Of a DNA stretch of 39,459 nt, positions 7,423-15,788 are shown piece after piece. The notes under the pieces were generated by a model. That model did no database searches. It was not told the DNA's origin and was given only the letters and a program-made list of their open reading frames with translations. The position numbers and the translations under genes were made by a program. Within the stretch, counting starts at the first letter, position 1, and each line of letters begins with the position of its first letter. The DNA comes from CAZWVI01 sp964637165 (GTDB lineage: Bacteria; Planctomycetota; UBA1135): NCBI GenBank assembly GCA_964637165.1, contig CAZWVI010000020.1:1-39459 (forward strand), written 5' to 3'.

Positions 7423-8208
7423 ATGTCCAAAAAATCTAAGCCGACCACCGAAGGGCGCATGCCATTTGCTTCTCATCTCGATGAGTTGCGGGGCCGCTTA
7501 GTTCGTTCGATAGGGGTGATTTTTGGTCTGTTTTTAATCGGCTGGACCGTCTTTCGTGAACAGCTAGAGACTATTCTCACCGCACCACACCGCACCGCGG
7601 TGGCCGCTCTACAGGAGCAGGGCCTGCTTGTTGAGCCAGTGCTCAAAGTCTTTGATCCACTCGAGGCAATTTTTTTCGACATGAAAGTTTCGGGGGTTGC
7701 CGCGCTGGTGTTTGGATTGCCATATCTGCTCTATCAAGTATGGAGTTTTATTGCCGCCGGTCTCTACCCAGACGAGCGAAAAATAGTTGCGCGCTTTATC
7801 CCTAGTGGAATGTTCTTCGCGGTGGTTGGTGTTTGCTTTGGATACTTTTTTATGTACCCAACGCTACTTCAGTTTCTGTATGGAATGGTTAACTTTGAAA
7901 TTATGGATCCGGACTATCGCTTGTCCAGTTACTTTTCAACCTTCTTAATGTTTACCTTGTCCTTGGCCTTGGTTTTTCAATTGCCGCTTGTAATTCTCGC
8001 CCTCGGTACCGCCGGAATTGTCGATGCGCCAACTCTACGCAAGTACCGCCGCCACTTTGTGCTGGCCGCCTTTGTGCTCGGTGCGATGCTGACGCCACCC
8101 GACCCAATGTCACAATTCATGATGGCGATGCCAACCTTGTTACTTTATGAACTTGGCATTTTGATGGTGGCAATCCGTGGTAAAAAAAAGCCGAGTAAGT
8201 CTAAATAA
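7423..8208 (+). CDS. tatC: Sec-independent protein translocase subunit TatC
   Basis: Polytopic inner-membrane core of the twin-arginine translocase, which recognises signal peptides of folded exported proteins. Of the 261 residues, the cytoplasmic N-terminus holds the conserved FASHLDELRGRL, and six hydrophobic helices follow. Family motifs include LPYLLYQVWSFIAAGLYPDER and the late helix region around FVLGAMLTPPDP. The tail is lysine-rich (KKKPSKSK). TatA/B partners are not in the window. The stop codon is directly followed by the cinA ATG, so the two are translationally linked. Confidence 0.96.
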   Translation: MSKKSKPTTEGRMPFASHLDELRGRLVRSIGVIFGLFLIGWTVFREQLETILTAPHRTAVAALQEQGLLVEPVLKVFDPLEAIFFDMKVSGVAALVFGLPYLLYQVWSFIAAGLYPDERKIVARFIPSGMFFAVVGVCFGYFFMYPTLLQFLYGMVNFEIMDPDYRLSSYFSTFLMFTLSLALVFQLPLVILALGTAGIVDAPTLRKYRRHFVLAAFVLGAMLTPPDPMSQFMMAMPTLLLYELGILMVAIRGKKKPSKSK

Positions 8209-9438
8209 ATGGACGTTGTTGTAATTTCAATTGGCGAAGAATTACTTCAAGGTCGAATTTTAGACACCAACGCCAATTTTATTAGTGGTGAGCTATTAAA
8301 GCTCGGGCTTCCGGTAAATAAGCGTTTCACCATTGGTGATAAGGCTGGCGAGTTAACCACTCTCGTAAATCAAATCCAAAGTTCCAGCCGCTTAATTATT
8401 TGTAGTGGGGGCTTGGGGCCAACGGTCGATGACCGTGTCCGCGCGGAACTAGCTGAAGTATGCGGACAACAATTAATTGCTGTGGCCGAGCATCATCAAG
8501 ATGTTTTACAAAAGCAAGCGATGATTCCCGAGTTAGCCAAAGCTTTACGCAATCGCCGCGGGACTGCTTGGGGTTTTGCCTGCCAATTGAGCAAGGCTAC
8601 GTGGGTGATTTCATTGCCGGGCCCACCGGTTGAATGTCGCAACACTTTTCTGGACGGCGGCGGCCGCGATATTTGCCGAAGCTTGGCGCAATCTTGCGCG
8701 AATGCCTTTGGAGTTTTTCACACCGCTGGCTTACCGGAATCAAAAATTGAGAGAGCGCTCGGCGACTTGCTCGATCGTCCAAATCTGCAAATTGGAATAA
8801 ACGCCTCGCCTTTGCAGGTTAGTGTTTCGGTGCTAACTCAGTCGCGGCCTGGCGAAATCAGCGCCGAGCATCTTCTGGAAAAAACGGCTGCTGAGCTAAA
8901 GCAATGTTTAGGCGAATTGCTTTGGGGGCGGGACCAGCAAAGCCTCGAACGAGTTGTAGTGGCAGAACTGATGCGCCAAGAGCACAGTGTGGCCACAGCT
9001 GAATCATGTACCGGCGGTTTAGTGGCGGCTGCGCTAACCTCGGTAGCAGGCGCTAGCCAGGTCTTTGGGCATGGCTGGACAACTTATTCCAATCACGCAA
9101 AGCAGAGCCAGTTGAACGTCTCAGACGAGCTCATTGAGCGTTATGGGGCAGTCTCTGCCGAATGCGCCACTGCTATGGCGGTTGGCGCTCGCCAAGGCGC
9201 AAATACTGATTGGGCGGTTGCGGCGACTGGCATCGCCGGCCCTAGTGGCGGCACTGAAGACAAACCCGTCGGTTTGGTGTACATCGGTGTAGCCGGCCCT
9301 AGCTGTGCCTATGCGGTACGCCGTCGCCAAGCTGCTCGTAGTGGACGTCTGGTAGTCCAGCAACAAACTGTCCGTGATTGCCTCGATGCCCTGCGCCGAG
9401 AATTGCTGGGACTTAGTTGCTTGCCCGAGCGACCCTAG
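8209..9438 (+). CDS. cinA: CinA-family protein (MoaB-like domain plus NMN amidohydrolase domain)
   Basis: Full-length 409-residue CinA. The N-terminal MoaB/MogA-like domain (about 1-170) has ISIGEELLQGRILDTNANFI and CSGGLGPTVDDRVR, and the LPGPPVE motif follows. The C-terminal PncC domain (about 250-400) has ATAESCTGGLVAAALT and ATGIAGPSGGTEDKPVGLVYIG, the pattern of nicotinamide mononucleotide deamidases that recycle pyridine nucleotides. No frameshift is seen. It begins on the base after the tatC stop. The promoter of the downstream tRNA-Gln appears to lie within its last codons. Confidence 0.93.
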   Translation: MDVVVISIGEELLQGRILDTNANFISGELLKLGLPVNKRFTIGDKAGELTTLVNQIQSSSRLIICSGGLGPTVDDRVRAELAEVCGQQLIAVAEHHQDVLQKQAMIPELAKALRNRRGTAWGFACQLSKATWVISLPGPPVECRNTFLDGGGRDICRSLAQSCANAFGVFHTAGLPESKIERALGDLLDRPNLQIGINASPLQVSVSVLTQSRPGEISAEHLLEKTAAELKQCLGELLWGRDQQSLERVVVAELMRQEHSVATAESCTGGLVAAALTSVAGASQVFGHGWTTYSNHAKQSQLNVSDELIERYGAVSAECATAMAVGARQGANTDWAVAATGIAGPSGGTEDKPVGLVYIGVAGPSCAYAVRRRQAARSGRLVVQQQTVRDCLDALRRELLGLSCLPERP

Positions 9439-9449
9439 ACTGTTAAAAT
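9421..9449 (+). promoter_or_regulatory. Candidate sigma70-type promoter of tRNA-Gln
   Basis: TTGCCC (9421-9426) and TAAAAT (9444-9449) are separated by exactly 17 bp, 11 bp before the tRNA 5' end. The -35 box lies within the last codons of cinA. Confidence 0.5.
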
Positions 9450-9460
9450 CTTCGCCCTAA

Positions 9461-9535
9461 TACCCGATGGTGTAATTGGTAACACTTCAGATTTTGGTTC
9501 TGTCATTCAAGGTTCAAGTCCTTGTCGGGTAGCCA
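9461..9535 (+). tRNA. tRNA-Gln (anticodon TTG)
   Basis: Cloverleaf with a perfect 7-bp acceptor stem (TACCCGA with TCGGGTA), anticodon loop TTTTGGT giving TTG, T-arm loop TTCAAGT, discriminator G and encoded CCA. The outermost anticodon-stem pair is a T-T mismatch. It reads the same way as cinA and ends just before a strong terminator. Confidence 0.95.
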
Positions 9536-9544
9536 AACAACAAT

Positions 9545-9574
9545 CGCCTCAGCACTGCTGGGGCGGTTTTTTTT
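9545..9574 (+). terminator. Intrinsic terminator after tRNA-Gln
   Basis: A 9-bp stem with one G-T pair (CGCCTCAGC with GCTGGGGCG) closes a 3-base loop and is followed by eight T residues. It lies 9 bp after the tRNA and just before the convergent folA stop. Confidence 0.9.
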
Positions 9575-9580
9575 GTACCC

Positions 9581-10099
9581 TCAGTTGGCCGCTATTTGGC
9601 GCTGGTAAAGGCAAAAGCTGAACTCAAGTTCACTCTCGCAAAACTTCTCCGATTCTTCAATTAGTTGCCATTGGTTTTGATCGGCATCGAAAAAAGTATC
9701 GCAATCAAAAGTTGCGTGAACCGCGGTCAAATAAACTTGGTTGCAGTCTGAATGCTGCAAAGCCTCGGCGTAAATAGTGCCGCCACCGATTACAAAACTT
9801 TGTTCGCAGGCTTGGCAAAGTTCAAGTGCCGAAGTTAGCGAGTTTGCAAGTTTTACTCCAGCTGGTAATGGCAAATCAGGTTGCCGTGAAATTACAACAT
9901 TCAAGCGGCCAGCCAGCGGCCGGAACTTGGCCGGGATTGAATCCCATGTTTTGCGTCCCATGATTACCGCATTGTTGCCCGCACCAATGGTTGTCTTTTT
10001 GAAATATTTCAGATCGGCCGAGAGCTTCCAAGCAAGGTCTCCGTCTTTCCCAATCCCACCCTTTTGGTCAATGGCGACGATAATTGCGAACTTACTCAA
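9581..10099 (-). CDS. folA: Dihydrofolate reductase
   Basis: NADPH-dependent reduction of dihydrofolate to tetrahydrofolate, restoring the folate oxidised by ThyA. The 172 residues show the DHFR core: AIDQKGGIGKDGDLAWKLSADLKYFKKTT with the substrate-binding acidic residue in the DLAWKL helix, NAVIMGRKTWDSIP, RLNVVISR, and the cofactor loop FVIGGGTIYAEAL. Its ATG overlaps the thyA stop by 4 bp, indicating translational coupling in a thyA-folA operon. Confidence 0.97.
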   Translation of the reverse strand: MSKFAIIVAIDQKGGIGKDGDLAWKLSADLKYFKKTTIGAGNNAVIMGRKTWDSIPAKFRPLAGRLNVVISRQPDLPLPAGVKLANSLTSALELCQACEQSFVIGGGTIYAEALQHSDCNQVYLTAVHATFDCDTFFDADQNQWQLIEESEKFCESELEFSFCLYQRQIAAN

Positions 10100-10878
10100 A
10101 CGGCGACCTCAAATTTAATAAAGGCATCGTGCTGATAATTTTTTAGCACAATGTCGTCAAAAACAAGGTCATTGATTGGCTTGTTGGCAATTTCAACTTG
10201 TGGCAACTTGCCTGGCGCGCGACTCAATTGCTTTTGCACTCCTTCGACGTGGTTGGAATAAATGTGGGCGTCGCCAATAGTGTGCACAAAGTGACGTGCC
10301 TTCATGCCAACTTCATTGGCGACCATCATTAAAAGTAGAGCGTAGGAAGCAATGTTGAAGGGAACTCCAAGCGCGAGGTCGGCCGAACGTTGATAGAGTT
10401 GCAAATCTAATTCGCCTGAGTTGGTAGCATAGAATTGAAACATGGTATGGCAGGGGAGCAACTTCATTTCTGGAAGGTCTTCTACATTCCAAGCACTGAC
10501 TAAATTGCGGCGGCTAGTTGGGTCGCTGCGCAGCAGGTCGATGGAGTTTTGAATTTGGTCAATTCCGCGGCCACCCCAAGTGCGCCATTGTGCGCCGTAA
10601 ATCGGGCCGAGTTCGCCATTTTCATCGGCCCAAGCATCCCAGATAGGGGTGTGCTCAGTGAGTTCATCATTGATGTTGGTGGAGCCTCGCAAAAACCAAA
10701 TCAACTCGTGGACAATTGCCGAAAAAAGGACTTTTTTAGTAGTTAATAGCGGAAATCCATCACGCAAGTCGTAGCGACTTTGGGTGCCAAAAACCGAAAT
10801 AGTGCCGGTGCCGGTTCGGTCGGCGCGCTCTTCACCATTTTCGAGGACTTGGCGGAGTAGTTCTAGGTATTGCTTCAT
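10096..10878 (-). CDS. thyA: Thymidylate synthase (ThyA type)
   Basis: Converts dUMP to dTMP using methylene-tetrahydrofolate, producing dihydrofolate for FolA. The 260 residues are close to E. coli ThyA. The catalytic cysteine is in LPCHTMFQFY (C143), with RTGTGTISVFGTQ near the N-terminus, ELIWFLRGSTN, QRSADLALGVPFNIASYALL, and the C-terminal FDDIVLKNYQHDAFIKFEVAV. The frame extends 19 codons upstream, but the ATG at 10878 (MKQYLELLRQVLENG) is the normal start. It is first gene of the thyA-folA pair and divergent from the subtilase. Confidence 0.97.
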   Translation of the reverse strand: MKQYLELLRQVLENGEERADRTGTGTISVFGTQSRYDLRDGFPLLTTKKVLFSAIVHELIWFLRGSTNINDELTEHTPIWDAWADENGELGPIYGAQWRTWGGRGIDQIQNSIDLLRSDPTSRRNLVSAWNVEDLPEMKLLPCHTMFQFYATNSGELDLQLYQRSADLALGVPFNIASYALLLMMVANEVGMKARHFVHTIGDAHIYSNHVEGVQKQLSRAPGKLPQVEIANKPINDLVFDDIVLKNYQHDAFIKFEVAV

Positions 10879-10950
10879 GCTGTGAGGGGCCACACGGTGG
10901 GCGTATTTCCTGCTAGCATAGGTTCTCCCCCTCACTCCATAAAAACCCTC

Positions 10951-13290
10951 ATGTTAAGCCTTTCCTTACTTCTTCTTTCCTTACAAAGTCCGACCCTCCA
11001 AAGCCCCGAAGTTCTTGAACATCGTGGAGTTGTTGTCCATAGCTGGCAGCAAAGCGGAGTTCCCCATTACCAAATGTCAGTTGACGGTGGTGAATCCTGG
11101 GGTCGTATTCGCAGCTACTCCAATAACTTGTTGTTGCGCTACCAGGAATTTGATCCATTGCGCACTGCTCCGCAAATCGCTCCAGAATTGAGTGTCAGTG
11201 AAGAGAGTCATTTGCGCATCGTGCAATTTGTCAGCAAGAGCACTCACCAATGGCGTGAAGAAATCCGTGAGCTCGGCGCCGAACATCGTCGCTTCTTGGC
11301 TAACCATGCTGATATTTGGTTAATGGATAAAACAACCGCTGACAAGGTCGCCAAACTTCCGAGTGTGCGTTGGGTTGGACTTTTTCACCCAGCTTACAAA
11401 TTGGAAAATGAAATCTTGCAGGCAATTCAGCAAGATGAATTAGTCGCTGATGAATATAACGTCATCGTCGGCGAACGGGGCCCGCGTGAAAAAGCAATTC
11501 TTGCTAGCAAAGTTCAAGCTTTAGGGGGCGAGATTTTAAATCAAATACCTGACGGTTTTATTGTTGCTGTAAAATTAAATCCAGAGCAATTAATTAAAGT
11601 GATTGCTTTTGATGAAGTTTTGGGAATCGACCGTTTAGGTCAGCGTGAAACTGACATGAATATTGTTCGCCAATTGATGGGCGGCGATTACGTTGAAAGT
11701 AAAGGTGGTTGGGACGGCACCGGAGTGCGCGCCGAAGTAATGGACGGTAACCTTGATGCATCGACAAACTGGACCTATTCGCCGATTTGGCATGGCAGTC
11801 ACTCGGGAAGTTCTTCGCACGGTACTTCAACGTACAGCATTAACTTTTCTAATGGAGGAAGTAATAACCAACACCGTGGAATGGCACCAGATGCGCAAGG
11901 TGTTTTTGCTGATTACAGTGGGTTCTCTAATCGTTACACCCACACTGCTGAATTGGTTGATCCAAGTGGCCAATACCGTTGCGTCTACCAATCTAACTCT
12001 TGGGGTTCTTCACGAACCACTACTTACAACTCAATGTCGCAAGAGATGGATGACATCATTTACCTCAACGACCTCGTGATTACTCAATCACAATCGAATG
12101 CTGGCTCCACCGATTCTCGCCCACAAGCTTGGGCTAAGAACGTGGTTGCAGTCGGTGCGCTTTATCACTACGGAAACACCAATAATGGTGATGATAAGTG
12201 GAGCTACGGTGCTTCAACCGGCCCTGCAAGTGATGGTCGCATTAAGCCTGATTTAAGCGCTTACTACGATAGTATTCGCACGGTCAACAATAGTTCTTTC
12301 GGCGGCACTTCGGCAGCTTCGCCAATTGTTGCTGGCCACTTTGCGCTTTTCCATGAAATGTGGCACTCCGGGATTTTCGCCAACCCGACCGGCGCAACTG
12401 TTTTTGAAAGTCGCCCGCACAGTACTTTGGCGCGTGCCATGATGATTAATTCAGCGTGGCTGTGGCCGATGGCGCAAACTGACATTACCCGCATGAATCA
12501 AGGGTGGGGTCGTCCTGACCTTGAAGACATGTACGACAAAGCCTCGCAAACATTTTGGGTAGATGAGTCAGCAGTGCTGTCTGATTTGCAATCTGCGACT
12601 TACTTTGTTGACGTGCCAGTCGGTGCGGCGGAATTTAATGCGACCATGATTTACATGGATCGCGCCGGAACAACTTCGTCATCCCTACACCGCATCAACG
12701 ACCTTTCGCTAGAAGTAGTTGATCCAGCCGGCAATGTTTACTGGGGAAACAACGGGTTAACATCATCAAACACCTCAAGTGCTGGTGGTTCGTCTGATAC
12801 CAAGAACACTGTTGAGCGGGTCATTGTTCCTAGTCCGGCAAGTGGAACATGGACAGTAACCGTGTACGCCGATGATGTGAACCAGGACACTCACCCAGAG
12901 AATGGAACATCCGTTCCTGATTGTGATTTCGCCTTGGTGGTTACTCCTGCAATGCCAATTGGTGGCAACGACACCATTAACTTGGTCGGCCCTACTACCG
13001 GAATAACTGGTGGTTGGTTTACGTGGAGTTGGAGTGCTGCCCCACCAAGCGGCAATTACTGGTTTGCTTGGAGCTTGGCAAATTCAGGCTTTGTTTGGCA
13101 AGGCCACAACTTTGACTTGGGCGCTCCAGTTTCTGTCTTGGCAAGTGGTACGGTCGCTGGCAACGGCACCGGCAGTTTCACTGCCCAAATTCCTTACTCA
13201 GCCAGCGGCATGACTATTCATTTTGAAGTCGCCGCTGAAAGTAATGGAAATTGGTTTGACTCAAATATGTTGACTCTGACAGTTTTGTAA
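10951..13290 (+). CDS. Secreted subtilisin-like serine protease (S8) with C-terminal beta domains
   Basis: A 779-residue exported protease. A short leucine-rich signal peptide (about 1-18) is followed by a propeptide-like region (to about 240). The S8 catalytic domain shows Asp265 (VMDGNLD), His290 (SSSHGTS), the oxyanion Asn383 (QSNAG) and Ser454 (GGTSAASPIVAG). After it, about residues 540-660 resemble a jelly-roll P-like domain (DLSLEVVDPAGNVYWGN), and a final aromatic-rich beta domain ends the protein without a sorting tag. All catalytic residues are present, so it should be active. The frame runs 27 codons further upstream, but the signal peptide fixes the ATG at 10951. A second exported protein gene follows. 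Confidence 0.9.
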   Translation: MLSLSLLLLSLQSPTLQSPEVLEHRGVVVHSWQQSGVPHYQMSVDGGESWGRIRSYSNNLLLRYQEFDPLRTAPQIAPELSVSEESHLRIVQFVSKSTHQWREEIRELGAEHRRFLANHADIWLMDKTTADKVAKLPSVRWVGLFHPAYKLENEILQAIQQDELVADEYNVIVGERGPREKAILASKVQALGGEILNQIPDGFIVAVKLNPEQLIKVIAFDEVLGIDRLGQRETDMNIVRQLMGGDYVESKGGWDGTGVRAEVMDGNLDASTNWTYSPIWHGSHSGSSSHGTSTYSINFSNGGSNNQHRGMAPDAQGVFADYSGFSNRYTHTAELVDPSGQYRCVYQSNSWGSSRTTTYNSMSQEMDDIIYLNDLVITQSQSNAGSTDSRPQAWAKNVVAVGALYHYGNTNNGDDKWSYGASTGPASDGRIKPDLSAYYDSIRTVNNSSFGGTSAASPIVAGHFALFHEMWHSGIFANPTGATVFESRPHSTLARAMMINSAWLWPMAQTDITRMNQGWGRPDLEDMYDKASQTFWVDESAVLSDLQSATYFVDVPVGAAEFNATMIYMDRAGTTSSSLHRINDLSLEVVDPAGNVYWGNNGLTSSNTSSAGGSSDTKNTVERVIVPSPASGTWTVTVYADDVNQDTHPENGTSVPDCDFALVVTPAMPIGGNDTINLVGPTTGITGGWFTWSWSAAPPSGNYWFAWSLANSGFVWQGHNFDLGAPVSVLASGTVAGNGTGSFTAQIPYSASGMTIHFEVAAESNGNWFDSNMLTLTVL

Positions 13291-13332
13291 AAAGCTGGCG
13301 TAATCAAAGCGTGGTTGGTGCGTCTTTAAGGC

Positions 13333-15063
13333 ATGCGAATCACGCTTCTTTTTGTTTTTAGCCTGTTGAGCGCGGCATTGTTGCCAGCTCAACATCTCCG
13401 TGAAATCCAAGATCTCACCAGCCCGCTTGGCGGCACGGTGGAGGAATGTGCAATAACATTGTCGCCGAGCTCAAATATGGCGCTCAGTGCAATGGTCGTC
13501 GATGTTGGCGGTCTCCAGCAAATTTGGGCGATGCTTGGCGACCGTCGCGACGGTGGTAAGTCGTGGCAACCAGACAGTGCCGCATTGCGTTTGGATGGTG
13601 ATTTGAGTGGCGCACACAAACATGCCCTGAGGGTGAATTGCACCGGCAATGAATTTCAAATTGCTTGGCTTGATGACCGCAATGGCAGTAACGCTAGTGA
13701 ACTCTTTATGGTCACTGTTGATGCAAGTCCGGCCGCGTTGTTTAGCGGCGAACAAATAATCCCGAGCAATGACGCATCTTTAATCAAGGATGTAAAGGCT
13801 TGGGATTGGGTGTCCTCGGACGATGAGCTGAATGTTTTGTGTCGAAGTTCTTGGACTTCCTCCCGCGAGGCTTTGTTTTTAAGCCATTCGTCCGATGCGG
13901 GAACATCATGGGTGACACCATTGTTAGTTAGCAGTAATCCTCCTGGGCAGGACGATGTTGATCATTTCGCAATTGGAATGCAAGACGATGGAAACTTGCT
14001 AGTTGCTTGGTTTGATAATCGCAGTGGAAAAAACCAAGTATTTGCTCGTCAAGGCGATGGTCTTTCGTGGTTGGATATCGAGCAAGTGCTTGATGACCCA
14101 ACTCAAGGCAAGGCGGTTGATGGATTAGTTGTGGGGGCCTCCTTGAGTGGCTTCTCAGTCGCTTGGTGCCAAGAGGGAAATAGCACAACTAATGAATCGC
14201 TGTGGTTAAACGTATTTGAAGAAGTCCTTGATGCTTGGCAAGGACCCCAACTGGTTGGTGCTTACACGGTCGGCACTGACGACGTCGATTATCCTAGTTT
14301 GGATTGTGTGGACGATTCGATTCTGCTGAGTTGGGAAGACAATCGTTCGGGTAAAGACTTGATTTATAGTTGTCTGTCTGAAGATTTTGGTCACAGTTTT
14401 TTGGTCGAAAACCTGCATAGTTTAGAAACTGGTGCCGAACCTCAAGTGTTGTTCATGGATGACACCTTAGTATTGGCTTGGAGAGAAGTTGGAAATGACC
14501 ATTTAATGTTAGATGTATCTTTAGATGGTGGATTAAGTTGGAATGGCAAACTTGAACTAAGTGGGGGAGTAATAAATAATGATGTTGATGCTTTTTGTTT
14601 AGCTGGAGAAAGTAATTGGCGTAATGTGTTGGTCGCTGGTTTGTATGAACAGCTTGGAGTTAATCAAATGTTTGTCGGTGGTTTTCGGTTCGGTAATTTA
14701 TCGGCTCATGGTTCTTTGGACCCCGGGGCAGCTTTGAGTTTTAGCTTGGAAAATGTCCCACAACACCAGGAGTCGTGGTGGTTTGAGGTTGAATGCTCAA
14801 GTGCTAGTGGAGAATGGAATCCACCCTTGTTAAATGGTCGTTGGGCGGAAATATCTGCCAATGATTTTTACTTTGCTCAAATGCGCAGCATGCGTTGGCG
14901 TGGCAAAATAATTAATGGGGTGGCCATAACCCCTGATATGGTCGTCCCACAATTACCGAGTGGGCTGAGTTTGCATTTTGTGGGAATAACGCGTAGTGAA
15001 TACCCGTGGCCTGGTGGAAACTATGGAACGATTAGTGACCCGCTGGTACTTAGCGCTCCTTGA
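13333..15063 (+). CDS. Secreted Asp-box (sialidase-like) beta-propeller protein, hypothetical
   Basis: A 576-residue protein with a clear signal peptide (MRITLLFVFSLLSAALLPAQ). The body has repeated Asp-box motifs (DRRDGGKSW, SSDAGTSW, SLDGGLSW) alternating with repeated W-x-D-(D/N)-R blocks (AWLDDRNG, AWFDNRSG, SWEDNRSG). This is the arrangement of sialidase/BNR beta-propellers. I see no neuraminidase catalytic FRIP motif, so binding or structural roles are as likely as glycosidase activity. The C-terminal 130 residues form a separate beta-rich region. It follows the subtilase by 42 bp in the same direction, so they may be expressed together. Confidence 0.7.
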   Translation: MRITLLFVFSLLSAALLPAQHLREIQDLTSPLGGTVEECAITLSPSSNMALSAMVVDVGGLQQIWAMLGDRRDGGKSWQPDSAALRLDGDLSGAHKHALRVNCTGNEFQIAWLDDRNGSNASELFMVTVDASPAALFSGEQIIPSNDASLIKDVKAWDWVSSDDELNVLCRSSWTSSREALFLSHSSDAGTSWVTPLLVSSNPPGQDDVDHFAIGMQDDGNLLVAWFDNRSGKNQVFARQGDGLSWLDIEQVLDDPTQGKAVDGLVVGASLSGFSVAWCQEGNSTTNESLWLNVFEEVLDAWQGPQLVGAYTVGTDDVDYPSLDCVDDSILLSWEDNRSGKDLIYSCLSEDFGHSFLVENLHSLETGAEPQVLFMDDTLVLAWREVGNDHLMLDVSLDGGLSWNGKLELSGGVINNDVDAFCLAGESNWRNVLVAGLYEQLGVNQMFVGGFRFGNLSAHGSLDPGAALSFSLENVPQHQESWWFEVECSSASGEWNPPLLNGRWAEISANDFYFAQMRSMRWRGKIINGVAITPDMVVPQLPSGLSLHFVGITRSEYPWPGGNYGTISDPLVLSAP

Positions 15064-15071
15064 GCAACAAA

Positions 15072-15788
15072 TTAGCGGCGAAAAGTGAAGTCGGGATTGG
15101 CATAGCGAGTTGCACTGAACTTTTCGCTTAGTAACAATTCAGCAGCTTCCCATTCGCCAGCTTGAAAGTTGTAATTAAGTGCTTGGCTAAAGCAATTAGC
15201 TAAGCACTCAAGTTCAGGTTCACAATTGGTTGCGGCGATGTTTGGTGTTTCTTGCGGTGGCGAAATAACCAAACTACCATGAAATAAAACCCAACCTTGT
15301 TGCCGGCGCGCGGCACTTCCTAATAACTTGCGTTGTTTTAGAACTAAGTCCAAGGGGGATGAATCTTCAAAGCACCAGGAAGATTGTTCGCGGTCGCTAG
15401 TTAACCGGGTGTCGCCGCGAAGCTCTACTTCACCTTGGCAAAGTCCACTTAAATAATCTTTAATGGCGATATGAATTGTTTGCATCTCTTGGGCGGGCCC
15501 GCCCTTTAGTTGACCATCTTCTGGACAGCAAATGGAATAGGTGAGTTCGTGTTCGTGCAGAATGGCTTTCCCGCCAGTGCTGCGCCGAACAATTTCACCG
15601 CCGCGAGCTTTAATACCTTGAAAGTCAAGTCCATCGGTCGTTTGAAAGTAGCCCAAGCTAAGGGTTGGCTTTGCCCAACGATAAAAACGCAAACTGGGAC
15701 AAATTCTTGCGGCAAGTAAGGCCGCATCTCTCGCCATGTTGGTCGCCCCATTTAGTGGAGGGTCGACCAACAAACGGCCAGGCTTCAT
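15072..15788 (-). CDS. Lipoyl/octanoyl transferase (LipM/LplA family)
   Basis: Member of the biotin/lipoate protein ligase fold family, 238 residues. It shows the ligand motif RRSTGGKAILH (about 68-78), a cysteine in SSWCFEDSSPLDL (C139) placed as in LipM octanoyltransferases, and the lysine of QRKLLGSAARR followed by HGSLV. The cysteine favours octanoyl transfer from acyl-ACP to GcvH over ATP-dependent lipoate ligation, though LplA activity is not excluded. Its ATG at 15788 overlaps the gcvPB stop by 4 bp, making it the last gene of the glycine cleavage operon, where it would prime lipoylation of GcvH. No lipA is in the window. Confidence 0.85.
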   Translation of the reverse strand: MKPGRLLVDPPLNGATNMARDAALLAARICPSLRFYRWAKPTLSLGYFQTTDGLDFQGIKARGGEIVRRSTGGKAILHEHELTYSICCPEDGQLKGGPAQEMQTIHIAIKDYLSGLCQGEVELRGDTRLTSDREQSSWCFEDSSPLDLVLKQRKLLGSAARRQQGWVLFHGSLVISPPQETPNIAATNCEPELECLANCFSQALNYNFQAGEWEAAELLLSEKFSATRYANPDFTFRR

